A program made the position numbers and the translations under genes. A DNA stretch of 64,000 nt from contig JAFWUI010000012.1 in assembly GCA_017524145.1 (NCBI GenBank), positions 1 through 64,000 on the forward strand, in the 5' to 3' direction. Origin of the DNA: Oxalobacter sp. GTDB taxonomy: Bacteria; Pseudomonadota; Gammaproteobacteria; Burkholderiales; Burkholderiaceae_D. Below are positions 55,190-64,000 of this stretch, in pieces; positions within the stretch are counted from its first letter, which is position 1, and the number at the start of each line of letters is the position of its first letter. The notes beneath the pieces were generated by a model, which worked only from the letters and a program-made list of their open reading frames with translations, did not search any database and had not been told where the DNA came from.

Positions 55190-55223
55190 AAGTCTGGTCC
55201 TGCCGGCCAGGCTTTTTTCTTTT
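55190..55223 (+). terminator. Terminator after gpsA
   Basis: AAGTCTGGTC (55190-55199) pairs with GGCCAGGCTT (55205-55214) over ten positions with two G-T pairs, followed by TTTTTT at 55213-55218 and more T. It abuts the glnE stop. Read the other way it has only four T, so it mainly serves gpsA. Confidence 0.85.
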
Positions 55224-55225
55224 CA

Positions 55226-57967
55226 TCAGGCGTATTCTGTTCCAAGGACTTCCCGCCAGAGTTTCTTGACTTCTTCTATTTCCCCTTCAACAGAACCCAA
55301 GGCGATTTTTGCTTCGTTGGCACCCTGCATCCGGATTTCATGCTGCAACCGCCTGAAGTGGCGGTAGATGGCAGCAACAGTCTCTCCAGAAACCTGGGAG
55401 AACAGTCCCAGCTTTTCACACATTTTCAGCAATGCAATATTGCCTAAGTTGCCGGTGAGTTCTGGATAATTGCGTGAGTATTCAAGAACCAGGTACTGTA
55501 CGATGAATTCAATGTCCATCATGCCACCGGCATCGTGCTTGATGTCAAAAAGGGTTGAGCGGTTTGGATGGGCATCAAAGATGCGCTTGCGCATTTTGAT
55601 GACTTCTGCCTTCAGTTTTTCCGGGTTACGGTCCTGGCGCAGGATCCGGTTCCGCAATACTTCAAACCGTTCTCCGATAGCGGCATCCCCACAGCAGAAG
55701 CGGGCCCGGGTCAGGGCCTGGTGTTCCCAAGGCCAGGCAGATTTTTCCTGATAACGCTCAAAAGACTCAAAACTTGAAACAAGCAGCCCACTGGCGCCAT
55801 CTGGACGCAAGGCGATGTCGATGTCGAACAGCGTGCCAGCGGATGTTGGACTGGTCATCCAGGTGATGAAACGTTGGGCTAGGCGGGCATACAGCATCGG
55901 TGCTTCCTGAGCATCATCATCATAGAGGAAAATGATATCGAGGTCAGAAGCATAACCAAGCTCTTTCCCGCCAAGTTTGCCATAGGCGATGATGGCAAAT
56001 TTCGGGATTTCCCGGTGGCGTTTTGGCATGGAAAGCCAGACTTCCCGTAATGTGGCCTCTGCCATGATGTCTGCAAGGCGGGAAAGGTCGTCTGCCAGTT
56101 CTTCCACGGTCAGTTCCCCGCCAAGGTCCTGTGCCAGCAGCCGGAACTGCTGGGCATGATGGGCTTCCCGCAAAGTATCCATCAACTGTTCTGTGTCACC
56201 ACGACGGGATTCCAGTTGGGCATTGAGGTCTTTGGTGAAGTCATCCCAGTCAGGACGCTCCATCAAGGTACGTGCATCCAGCAGTTCATCCAGCAGGATG
56301 GGATGGCGGGTCAGATACTGGGCTGCCCAGTCACTGGCATCAAGCATATGCATCAACCGGGATGTGGCAACTGGATATTCCGTCAGCAGGGAAAGATAGG
56401 CAGTCCTTCTTGCAATGCTTTCGAGGAAGTCAAGCAGGCGTCCGAGTGTAACCAATGGCCGGTGCGCATATTCAAGGATACCCGACAGGATGCTATTGAT
56501 AAGCGCCATCATCATATCGCTGTATGTATCGGACAGCGCTTGGATACGATGGGATTTCCAGAAAGCCTGAAGGCGTTTTGCAGCTGCTTCTGCTTCAGGG
56601 AATCCCATCGATTCAAATTTTGTCTGAAGGATGGTCAGTTGGTCTTCATCGCTCTGGGTGGAAATCAGCGGCGGGATGACCATCTGGTCTGGATCCTGAG
56701 GTTCTGTTTTTTCACCAAAGATGGCATCGAACTGTCCGGAAACAAAGTCCCGGTGTTTTTTGAGGCTGTGCATCAGTTCATCTACAGAGGGTATTCCTGC
56801 TGCTTGGGCAATGATCAGACGGTCACTCCCATTATCTGGAAGGGAGTGGGTCTGGGCATCCTCAAGGTATTGGATCCGGTGTTCAATATTACGAAGGAAA
56901 GAATAGGCATCAAGCAGATGGTTGACGGTCTCTTCTTCCATCAGCCGTTTTTCTGCCAGGATATGCAGGATTTTCCGAGTGGATCTTTCTTGGAGGGCAG
57001 GTTCCCTGCCGCCGCGGATAAGTTGGAACATCTGTGCCAGAAATTCGATTTCCCGGATACCGCCACGTCCAAGTTTTACGTCATTACTGTGTTCGGGGTG
57101 CATCCTTTCCCGGCGAATGACATCAGCTCGAATCTGCTGGTGAAGGCTCCGGATGGATTCAATCACACTGAAATCAAGGTATTTCCTGTAAATGAAAGGA
57201 AAAGTGATTGACTGCAAGGCCGCGATGTCTTCAGGATTGCCGGTAATGGCACGTGCCTTGATCCATGCATAACGTTCCCATTCGCGTCCCTGTACGATGA
57301 AATATTGTTCAATCATGCTGAAGCTGGCAGCCAGGGGACCGGAACCACCATTTGGACGCAATGCCATATCAACCCGGAAAATGAAGCCGTCTTCTGAAAT
57401 TTCAGAAATGGCTGCGATAAGGCGTCTTCCCAGACGGATGAAGAATTCCTGGTTTGACAGCAGGCGTTGGCGCCCTTCACGGGTCGGGACGGTTTCTCCG
57501 TTTTCTGGATAGACAAAGATAAGGTCGATGTCCGATGAAACATTGAGTTCACGTCCACCAAGCTTGCCCATGCCCAGGACAATCATCTCCTGTTGCCTGC
57601 CGGATTGGGCGCCGGTTGGCATACCATGGGTGTCCATCAATTCCCCATATAACACTTTCAGCAGTGTCTGGATGGTGAATTCCGCAAACAACGTCATGGT
57701 TTCGACGACCTCTGCCAGATCCGCTTTGCCGGAAACATCTCGATTGATGATGGCGCAGATAATCAGGTTGCGCAGTCTCCGCATGGCCCGTGGCAACGGA
57801 TAGCCAGCGTCTGTTTCCTGCTTGAGCAATGCAGGAAAATCAGTATCCGTCAATGGTTCCTGGACAATGACATCCAGTTGTTTCTGGCGTTTTTCCCGGT
57901 CTCCATTCAACCAGTTCCGGTAAAAGCGGGAAGCCTGTTCGACAGGAATCAATGACGGTCTTTTCAT
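55226..57967 (-). CDS. glnE: Bifunctional glutamine synthetase adenylyltransferase/adenylyl-removing enzyme
   Basis: Controls glutamine synthetase by adding or removing AMP in response to PII and glutamine. Two nucleotidyltransferase domains are visible: the N-terminal removase with GMGKLGGRELNVSSDIDLIF near residue 135, and the C-terminal transferase with YGKLGGKELGYASDLDIIFL near 670. Regulatory helical regions lie between and after. The 913-residue length is close to E. coli GlnE (946). It starts at an ATG 170 bases from the divergent yhdP start; the gap shows no other gene. Confidence 0.96.
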   Translation of the reverse strand: MKRPSLIPVEQASRFYRNWLNGDREKRQKQLDVIVQEPLTDTDFPALLKQETDAGYPLPRAMRRLRNLIICAIINRDVSGKADLAEVVETMTLFAEFTIQTLLKVLYGELMDTHGMPTGAQSGRQQEMIVLGMGKLGGRELNVSSDIDLIFVYPENGETVPTREGRQRLLSNQEFFIRLGRRLIAAISEISEDGFIFRVDMALRPNGGSGPLAASFSMIEQYFIVQGREWERYAWIKARAITGNPEDIAALQSITFPFIYRKYLDFSVIESIRSLHQQIRADVIRRERMHPEHSNDVKLGRGGIREIEFLAQMFQLIRGGREPALQERSTRKILHILAEKRLMEEETVNHLLDAYSFLRNIEHRIQYLEDAQTHSLPDNGSDRLIIAQAAGIPSVDELMHSLKKHRDFVSGQFDAIFGEKTEPQDPDQMVIPPLISTQSDEDQLTILQTKFESMGFPEAEAAAKRLQAFWKSHRIQALSDTYSDMMMALINSILSGILEYAHRPLVTLGRLLDFLESIARRTAYLSLLTEYPVATSRLMHMLDASDWAAQYLTRHPILLDELLDARTLMERPDWDDFTKDLNAQLESRRGDTEQLMDTLREAHHAQQFRLLAQDLGGELTVEELADDLSRLADIMAEATLREVWLSMPKRHREIPKFAIIAYGKLGGKELGYASDLDIIFLYDDDAQEAPMLYARLAQRFITWMTSPTSAGTLFDIDIALRPDGASGLLVSSFESFERYQEKSAWPWEHQALTRARFCCGDAAIGERFEVLRNRILRQDRNPEKLKAEVIKMRKRIFDAHPNRSTLFDIKHDAGGMMDIEFIVQYLVLEYSRNYPELTGNLGNIALLKMCEKLGLFSQVSGETVAAIYRHFRRLQHEIRMQGANEAKIALGSVEGEIEEVKKLWREVLGTEYA

Positions 57968-58137
57968 GTTGTAAGCAAGCGTAACGGTTGTTTTTTACAA
58001 GCATAGCAGATGCTATTCTTTCAGGCGGTTAAAAACCGGCCGACACTATGGTATTTTACGTCCTGTAAACGGCTTGAAAATTGGCAATGCACCAGAATCC
58101 GCAGCAAGAAAAGCAATCTGAAGGACCGGGAGTGTCG

Positions 58138-61100
58138 ATGACGCTTGCGGAAGGAGAAGCTGTTCCTTTTTTCCGTAGGCATCGAAAACTGGTCTGGTGG
58201 GGAGGCGGTTTTATTGGCATATTGCTGGCGGCCTTTATCGGATTGGCAGTGACAGCCAATATCTTGATGTCAAATATTGGACATTATCACCAAGATATCG
58301 AAAAAGTTGCCAGCAAGGCCGTCAAGCATCCTGTCCGTTTTGCCCGTATCCAGTCTTATTGGCAGGGCATCAATCCAGCAGTTTCCCTTGAAAAGCTTAC
58401 TATCACCGATGAAACAGATACGCCCCAGCTGAAACTGGACAGTATCGATGCTGTTGTGTCATGGAAATCGCTTCTGGCAATGGAGATTTGTCTTGCACGT
58501 CTGCAGCTCAACCGGCCGGACCTGAATGTCAGCCGTGATGCTCAAGGACGTTTCCATATTGGAGGCATTTTAATTGATCCCAATGACAAGAAAGACAGTG
58601 GTTTTGGTGAATGGCTGATGAAACAGTCAGAGATTGCTGTGACAGATGGTATGGTGCATTGGCAGGATGATATCCGGAAGGGGATTGCACTGGATATCAG
58701 GGATATTGCAGGATCATTGGAAAACAGTGGCGTGGACCATGATTTCACTATCCGTGCCAAGCCAGACCTGCCTGGGACAGAAACCTTGGAAATGAAAGGT
58801 TCTTTCACCATGCCTTCAGGCAAGAAAGAACCTGATGCTGTATCGGTTGCCATTGACCACTTGGATGTTGATACATTATCTGCACTGATACCGTTCCTGC
58901 CAGTTGATGACAGCCTGTACAGGCAGCTGCAAGGGTATCAGTTTGCCGGGAAACTGGCTGATATTGTCATCGAATGGCATCGCCAAGATGCATCGGCATG
59001 GTCTGTCAAAGGTTCTTTCGACAACCTGGTGGCAAGGGAAAAGTCTGGTGTGAAGCTGATGGAAAGCAACCGTCTGTGGCCATCAGGACTGGGTGTTGTT
59101 GGATTGACGGGGAAGGTCAGTGCCACACCGCAAGGCGGTTCATTATCCCTGGATTCAAACCAGACGGCTGTACTGCTTCCAGCATACCCTGCAGGGAAGC
59201 CACAGACGTTTGATGAATTGAAAGCTGAGCTTGCTTGGACCCAGTCTGAAGCGGATGGACTGGTGTTGGATATCCAAGAAATGACGTTCCGGCAGAAGGC
59301 TGTTACTGGCAAGGTATCAGGTCAATATACCCGTAATCCAGCAGCGGGTAATGGTGGCGCTGGGGCACTCGACCTGACTGCGGAGGTGGATAACCTGGCT
59401 GTAGCGGATGTGAAGCATTATATCCCGTTGCAGACACCGAAAGCCTTGGCTGACTGGCTGGCTGCCGCATTGAAAACGGGAATGGTCAGCAAGACTGTTG
59501 CACGGATTAAGGGGAAAATCGGCGAGATTCCATACCCCAATGGGGAAGGCATTTTTGACATCAGGGCAAAACTGGTCGATGCGTCCATCAACTATACTCC
59601 TTTCAGCCGGTCACCAGATGGGAAACGTCCGCTTTGGCCAGACCTTGACCATATCCAGGGCGAATTCCGTATGGAAGGCAAAGCCATCTCTATCCATGCA
59701 GATTCAGCAGCCACCCAAGGCGCCAACCTGCATGATGTGGATGTTGTGATTCCGGATACGCTCAATGGTCCTCCGACCTTGGAAATCAAGGGTTATTCAG
59801 ATGGTTCCATGAAGAAACAGCTTGAGTTTGTCAATGCATCGCCAGTCTATGAAATGATTGGGCGTCTGACAGAAAATACCATTGCCTCAGGTAATGGCAG
59901 TGTCGATATCAAGATCCATCTTCCTTTGAAGAACCTGAAAGAGACCACTGTGGATGGACATCTCCGGTTCCAGGGCAATGACATTGTCCTGTTGGAAGAC
60001 CTGCCGGTGGTGACAGGAACACGCGGGGAACTGCACTTTACCCATCAGGGATTCATGTTGAAGGATATCAAGGGACTTTTCTTGCATGAACCGGTTTCCA
60101 TCCATGGTGGAACGGTCAAGGGAGATGCTTTCCATGTCAAGGCAGAGGGCACATTGAGTGGTTCTGGAGTCCGGAAAACCTATACAACGGGGGCTATGAG
60201 GCATTTGGCTGGAACGGTGACAGGCCATACGCCGTTCAAGGTTGATATTGAGAAAGGCAATATCCTGATTTCAACGGATCTGAGAGGGATTGGCCTCAAC
60301 CTGCCGGCACCATTGGGAAAACCGGCAGGAACTGTTGTGCCATTGCGGGTCCGTCTGAAAGATATGCCTTCAAGGGGGGCTTTCAAGCAGGATGAACTGT
60401 CGGTCAGTTATGGGGAAGGCCGTACGGCAAGGTATCTCCGTACCAAGGCAGGGCATGACCACCATTGGCGGGTGGCCCAAGGCGGTTTCGGCATCAACCG
60501 TCCAGCCATTGTGAAAGAAGGGTTGATGGTGAATGCGGATGTCCACCATTTTGACTTGAATGATTGGATAGACTTCATTGTCGGTTTCTATGCCAGTGCG
60601 GGTCATTCCCCTTCCAGCGGGAAGTCTTCTGGCGGTGGGTTGCTCCAGTACCTTGAACCACATTGGTTCAGCCTGAAAGCCGATACATTCGATGCTTTTG
60701 GCATCAGGGCAAGGCAGGCTGATGCAGAAGGTTCCCGTCATCACGGGCATTGGGAAATCGATGCTGTGGCAGATGTCTTGGATGGGCATATTGTCTATAT
60801 TGAAAACAATGCAATCCATCCAGATGGGTACCTTCAAGCAAAGCTGAAGTATTTTGATGTACCGTGGAAATCCATCAGGCCGCAGAACGGGAACCATTCA
60901 GGGAGATATACCGAATACCGTGGACCATTGCCTTCGATGGATATTGAAACGGAAAGACTGGGATTGCTTGACCGTCATGACTTGGGCAATGCCCTGTTGA
61001 AGGCGGAAAGTGTCAAGCGCTCACATGGCAATGAATGGTTGATAAGACAGTTGCGTATCAGTAATGAGGATGCTTTCATTGAGGCAGCCGGAAAATGGAC

Positions 61101-61791
61101 AGCATTGCCGGGAGAAAGGTCAAAAACCCTATTGGATTTCCAGCTGGATGTTTCCAATGAAGGCAAACTGCTGGAACGGTTGCTGTTTGATGGTCTGCTG
61201 AAGGGAGGTGTAGCGGTTTACAACGGCAGTGTACACTGGCAGGGACTGCCGTTTGTACCAGATTTCGCTTCTATGTCTGGCAGGATGTCATCCAACCATA
61301 CAAATGGCCAGTTCCTGAAAATCAAACCAGGGGCTGCCAAACTGCTGAGTGTGCTCAGCCTGCAGTCGTTGCCCCGCCGGGCAGGGATGGATTTCAGGGA
61401 TGTTGCAGCCCAAGGGTTCTCTTACGACAGTGTAGCCGGGGACTATGTCATCACAGATGGCATCATGAAGACTGATAACCTGCAGGTGATTGGGTTGCCG
61501 GCTGAAGTGGATCTGAAAGGCATCATCAATATTGTGGAGATGACACAAGATCTGATGGCTGAGGTCAGGCCAGAAATCAATGCGGCTGGTGCATCAATCG
61601 CTGTTGGTTTGGTCAATCCAATTGTAGGTGTCGGTACGTTCCTTGCACAGACCTTGGCAAGGGAACCTTTGAAACAGAACTTCACCTATCATTACCATAT
61701 CACCGGTGGCTGGGGAGATCCTGTGGTTGAGATAATGGATAAGCAAAAGGCAGAGCCTGAAAAAAACCAGTCTGCTGACTGGAATGAATGA
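58138..61791 (+). CDS. yhdP: YhdP-family AsmA-like envelope protein
   Basis: A large inner-membrane-anchored periplasmic protein. One membrane helix (WWGGGFIGILLAAFIGLAVT) lies near the N-terminus, followed by over 1100 residues of repeated beta strands. The C-terminal AsmA/YhdP part includes FLKIKPGAAKLLSVLSLQSL and EVDLKGIINIVEMTQDL, and ends after NPIVGVGTFLAQTLAREPLK. YhdP, with TamB and YdbH, is known to support phospholipid transport to the outer membrane. I chose the ATG at 58138 because GGAG lies five bases before it. ATG 58087 is in frame and would add 17 polar residues. It is followed 12 bases later by the nitrilase gene. Confidence 0.9.
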   Translation: MTLAEGEAVPFFRRHRKLVWWGGGFIGILLAAFIGLAVTANILMSNIGHYHQDIEKVASKAVKHPVRFARIQSYWQGINPAVSLEKLTITDETDTPQLKLDSIDAVVSWKSLLAMEICLARLQLNRPDLNVSRDAQGRFHIGGILIDPNDKKDSGFGEWLMKQSEIAVTDGMVHWQDDIRKGIALDIRDIAGSLENSGVDHDFTIRAKPDLPGTETLEMKGSFTMPSGKKEPDAVSVAIDHLDVDTLSALIPFLPVDDSLYRQLQGYQFAGKLADIVIEWHRQDASAWSVKGSFDNLVAREKSGVKLMESNRLWPSGLGVVGLTGKVSATPQGGSLSLDSNQTAVLLPAYPAGKPQTFDELKAELAWTQSEADGLVLDIQEMTFRQKAVTGKVSGQYTRNPAAGNGGAGALDLTAEVDNLAVADVKHYIPLQTPKALADWLAAALKTGMVSKTVARIKGKIGEIPYPNGEGIFDIRAKLVDASINYTPFSRSPDGKRPLWPDLDHIQGEFRMEGKAISIHADSAATQGANLHDVDVVIPDTLNGPPTLEIKGYSDGSMKKQLEFVNASPVYEMIGRLTENTIASGNGSVDIKIHLPLKNLKETTVDGHLRFQGNDIVLLEDLPVVTGTRGELHFTHQGFMLKDIKGLFLHEPVSIHGGTVKGDAFHVKAEGTLSGSGVRKTYTTGAMRHLAGTVTGHTPFKVDIEKGNILISTDLRGIGLNLPAPLGKPAGTVVPLRVRLKDMPSRGAFKQDELSVSYGEGRTARYLRTKAGHDHHWRVAQGGFGINRPAIVKEGLMVNADVHHFDLNDWIDFIVGFYASAGHSPSSGKSSGGGLLQYLEPHWFSLKADTFDAFGIRARQADAEGSRHHGHWEIDAVADVLDGHIVYIENNAIHPDGYLQAKLKYFDVPWKSIRPQNGNHSGRYTEYRGPLPSMDIETERLGLLDRHDLGNALLKAESVKRSHGNEWLIRQLRISNEDAFIEAAGKWTALPGERSKTLLDFQLDVSNEGKLLERLLFDGLLKGGVAVYNGSVHWQGLPFVPDFASMSGRMSSNHTNGQFLKIKPGAAKLLSVLSLQSLPRRAGMDFRDVAAQGFSYDSVAGDYVITDGIMKTDNLQVIGLPAEVDLKGIINIVEMTQDLMAEVRPEINAAGASIAVGLVNPIVGVGTFLAQTLAREPLKQNFTYHYHITGGWGDPVVEIMDKQKAEPEKNQSADWNE

Positions 61792-61803
61792 GGGAGAAAA
61801 GAA

Positions 61804-62601
61804 ATGGCAAAAGTGGCAGCAATCCAGATGGTTTCAACACCTGTTGTCCAAGAGAATATAGCCACAGCAGCCCGGTTGGTTGCTGAGGCCGCTGATAAAG
61901 GGGCAGAACTGGTGCTGCTGCCGGAGTACTGGCCTGCAATCGGCAGCAAGGATATTGAAAAACTTGATGATGCTGAGCTTTTCGGTGATGGTCCTGTCCA
62001 GGATTTCATGGCAAAGACTGCCCAGAAGCACAATATCTGGTTGATTGGCGGGACACTTTCTTTGGTATCGCCAGAACCCAATAAGGTGTTGAATACAACA
62101 TTGGTTTACCGGCCGGATGGTTTCAATATTGCCCGTTATGACAAAATCCATCTCTTTGGATTTGCCACTGAACGGGAAGCCTATGATGAATCCGCAGTGA
62201 TCAGCCGTGGAGATTCAGTTACATCGTTTGAAACACCGTTTGGCAGGGTCGGTCTGTCAGTCTGCTATGACCTGCGTTTCCCGGAACTCTACCGGGCATT
62301 GGGTGATTGCAGCCTGATGGTGGTTCCGGCGGCATTCACCTATACGACCGGGCAGGTGCATTGGGAGATACTGCTCCGTGCCCGTGCCATTGAGAACCAG
62401 ACCTATATCTTGGCAGCTGCCCAGGGAGGCCGCCATCCTACAGGCCGCCGTACTTGGGGGCATTCCATGCTGATTGATCCGTGGGGGCAGATCCGTTCGG
62501 TCTGTATCGAGGGAGAAGGATTGGCTATTGGAGAGATTGACAGCAGACTGCTGTCATCTATCCGTGAAAAACTGCCAGCATTAAAACATCGGCGTCTCTG
62601 A
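61804..62601 (+). CDS. Carbon-nitrogen hydrolase (nitrilase superfamily, Nit1/Nit2-like)
   Basis: A 265-residue enzyme with the catalytic triad visible: Glu41 in LLPEYW, Lys114 in YDKIHLF and Cys154 in SVCYDLRFPEL. The spacing and the RTWGHSMLIDPWG segment match the branch containing deaminated-glutathione amidase and omega-amidase, so metabolite repair is likely; the exact amide is not decidable here. GGGAG precedes the ATG. The yhdP-nitrilase-tldD order is widely conserved in Beta- and Gammaproteobacteria. Confidence 0.92.
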   Translation: MAKVAAIQMVSTPVVQENIATAARLVAEAADKGAELVLLPEYWPAIGSKDIEKLDDAELFGDGPVQDFMAKTAQKHNIWLIGGTLSLVSPEPNKVLNTTLVYRPDGFNIARYDKIHLFGFATEREAYDESAVISRGDSVTSFETPFGRVGLSVCYDLRFPELYRALGDCSLMVVPAAFTYTTGQVHWEILLRARAIENQTYILAAAQGGRHPTGRRTWGHSMLIDPWGQIRSVCIEGEGLAIGEIDSRLLSSIREKLPALKHRRL

Positions 62602-62678
62602 CTGTCCCTATTTTTTCTGACGGCCGTTCTGCAGATACATTAAAATGCCCTTTTAATGAATTTTCATGACGTCCGTTC

Positions 62679-64000
62679 ATGTCTTCAAAGAATCTTTCCG
62701 CAGATAACCTGGCACAGGCAAAGGCCGTGCTTCTGGAACCTTTTGGATTGGATGAAGCGGTATTGATGCGTGTCATGGGAGATATTTTCACCCATCAGGT
62801 TGATTATTCTGATATGTATTTCCAGTTCACGAAGAATGAAGGCTGGAGTCTGGAAGATGGCATGGTCAAGTCCGGTAGCTTTTCCATCGATAAAGGGGTG
62901 GGTGTCCGGGCTGTTTCTGGGGATAAAACAGCCTTTTCCTACTCAGATGAGATTTCCCTGACAGCTTTGCGTGATGCTGCTTCTGCGGTAAGGAGTATCG
63001 GCAGGCAGGGGGCAGGTAAAGCAGCATTGCTGCCATCAGGAGTGACAGCCTTAGATACACGCTCGTTGTATCTGCCGGAAGACCCTTTCCAAACGTTGTC
63101 TGCTAGAGAAAAGGTTGCGTTGCTTGAAAAAGTGGAGAAACTTGCCAAGACAGCGGATTCCCGAATTGTCCAGGTCATGGCAGGGCTGGCAGGAGAATAC
63201 GATGTCGTACTGGTTCTGCGCAGTGATGGGAAGATAGCGGCAGACATCAGGCCCCTGGTCCGCCTGTCGGTGACAGTGATTGCTGAAGAGAATGGACGCC
63301 GTGAAATCGGCAGCAGTGGCGGCGGTGGGCGGTTTGGCTATGGTTATTTCTCTGATGAAACGGTCAGGCAATATGTGGATCAGGCAGTGCATTCTGCCAT
63401 TACCATGCTTCGTGCAGGTCCTGCCCCGGCAGGTTCCATGACCGTAGTGTTGGGTTCAGGATGGCCGGGTGTGTTGTTGCATGAGGCTGTTGGGCATGGT
63501 CTTGAAGGGGATTTCAACCGCAAAGGGTCAAGTGCTTTTTCTGGTTTGCTGGGACAGAAAGTTGCTGCTGACAATATCACTGTCATTGATGATGGCACGG
63601 TTCCAAACCGCCGCGGATCACTGAATATGGATGATGAAGGCAACCAGACCCAGCGCAATGTGCTGATTGAGAAAGGCGTACTCAAAGGCTATCTTCAGGA
63701 TTCCTTGAATGCCCGTTTGATGAAAATGCCGGTGACCGGTAATGGCCGTCGCCAGTCCTATGCCCATCTGCCGATTCCACGCATGACAAATACCTTCATG
63801 TTGGGAGGGGACAAAGAGCCTGCGGAAATCATTGCTTCTGTCAAAAACGGTTTGTATGCTGTCAATTTTGGCGGTGGTCAGGTAGATATCACCAGTGGCA
63901 AATTTGTTTTTTCAGCCAGTGAAGCTTATCTCATTGAGAATGGGAAAATCACCAGTCCAGTGAAAGGAGCCACCTTGATTGGTAACGGTCCAGATGTCCT
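62679..64000 (+). CDS. tldD: Metalloprotease TldD (partial, runs off the window)
   Basis: The first 440 or so residues of TldD, which with TldE forms a zinc protease that trims modified peptides such as microcin precursors and degrades unfolded peptides. The zinc motif [12 protein letters not shown] begins near residue 268. [21 protein letters not shown] and the [17 protein letters not shown] segment are typical. The ATG at 62679 is the only start, because an in-frame stop lies four codons upstream. About 45 residues are missing at the C-terminus beyond 64000. No frame break is seen. Confidence 0.94.
   Translation, partial: MSSKNLSADNLAQAKAVLLEPFGLDEAVLMRVMGDIFTHQVDYSDMYFQFTKNEGWSLEDGMVKSGSFSIDKGVGVRAVSGDKTAFSYSDEISLTALRDAASAVRSIGRQGAGKAALLPSGVTALDTRSLYLPEDPFQTLSAREKVALLEKVEKLAKTADSRIVQVMAGLAGEYDVVLVLRSDGKIAADIRPLVRLSVTVIAEENGRREIGSSGGGGRFGYGYFSDETVRQYVDQAVHSAITMLRAGPAPAGSMTVVLGSGWPGVLLHEAVGHGLEGDFNRKGSSAFSGLLGQKVAADNITVIDDGTVPNRRGSLNMDDEGNQTQRNVLIEKGVLKGYLQDSLNARLMKMPVTGNGRRQSYAHLPIPRMTNTFMLGGDKEPAEIIASVKNGLYAVNFGGGQVDITSGKFVFSASEAYLIENGKITSPVKGATLIGNGPDV

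Overview
The window looks like a chromosomal segment of a betaproteobacterium of the order Burkholderiales, most likely Oxalobacteraceae and possibly Oxalobacter. This is an inference from gene content and order. The clues are an SAH riboswitch before ahcY, a PF04020 membrane gene and metF; a RibB protein with a degenerate RibA half; a type 3 gshA with gshB running into a PTS phosphorelay (EIIA, HPr, EI); metX-metW; gpmA-rhodanese-(grxC)-secB-gpsA; and glnE opposite yhdP-nitrilase-tldD. The partial first gene looks like a class III CoA-transferase tail. Almost all of the window is dense housekeeping sequence. I see no rRNA, tRNA, insertion sequence or CRISPR array.

Layout. 1-3300: CoA-transferase tail, terminator, promoter and SAH riboswitch, then ahcY-PF04020-metF (methyl cycle). 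3336-5455 (minus): ribBX-ribH-nusB. 5537-9037: exported ABM-fold protein, mnmE (minus), and an argD/astC-type aminotransferase interrupted by an in-frame amber codon. 9131-16219: deacetylase-like protein, rbgA, an unrecognised coupled gene, a short asparaginase-like protein, glmU and phosphoketolase. 16392-23606: a complete four-gene type I Zorya anti-phage operon (zorA-zorB-zorC-zorD), lying as a more AT-rich block between phosphoketolase and queC. 24556-34939: tamA-tamB, a DUF3108 protein, rfaE2, folB-ttcA, hslR, a MidA-like methyltransferase, and a small exported repeat protein resembling the 7(1) septoil-knot family. 35015-38919 (minus): lipoprotein, DUF1840, an AT-rich YbjQ/zinc-ribbon pair, comM and ubiK. 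39120-43951: gshA-gshB-EIIA-HPr-EI. 44198-49836: metX-metW-MFS permease, pyrE, an exported SH3-like protein, an acetolactate decarboxylase and an adhesin-E-like protein. 49857-52977 (minus): moeB-like, ctpA, gpmA. 53077-55223: catalytically dead rhodanese, a decayed grxC remnant, secB and gpsA. 55226-64000: glnE (minus), yhdP, nitrilase and the start of tldD, cut by the window end.

How the genes connect. ahcY and metF recycle S-adenosylhomocysteine and supply the methyl group for methionine, and metX/metW feed homoserine into the same pathway. TamA/TamB, YhdP, SecB, CtpA, GlmU and RfaE2 serve the cell envelope. EI-HPr-EIIA form a phosphorelay with no sugar permease in the window, so a regulatory role is likely. 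The main accessory system is Zorya. It is a known defence type, so the window does not clearly hold a wholly undescribed system. The most checkable oddities are the amber codon in the aminotransferase, the grxC relic, the septoil-knot-like repeat protein, and a terminator placed so close to metX that it may act as an attenuator.
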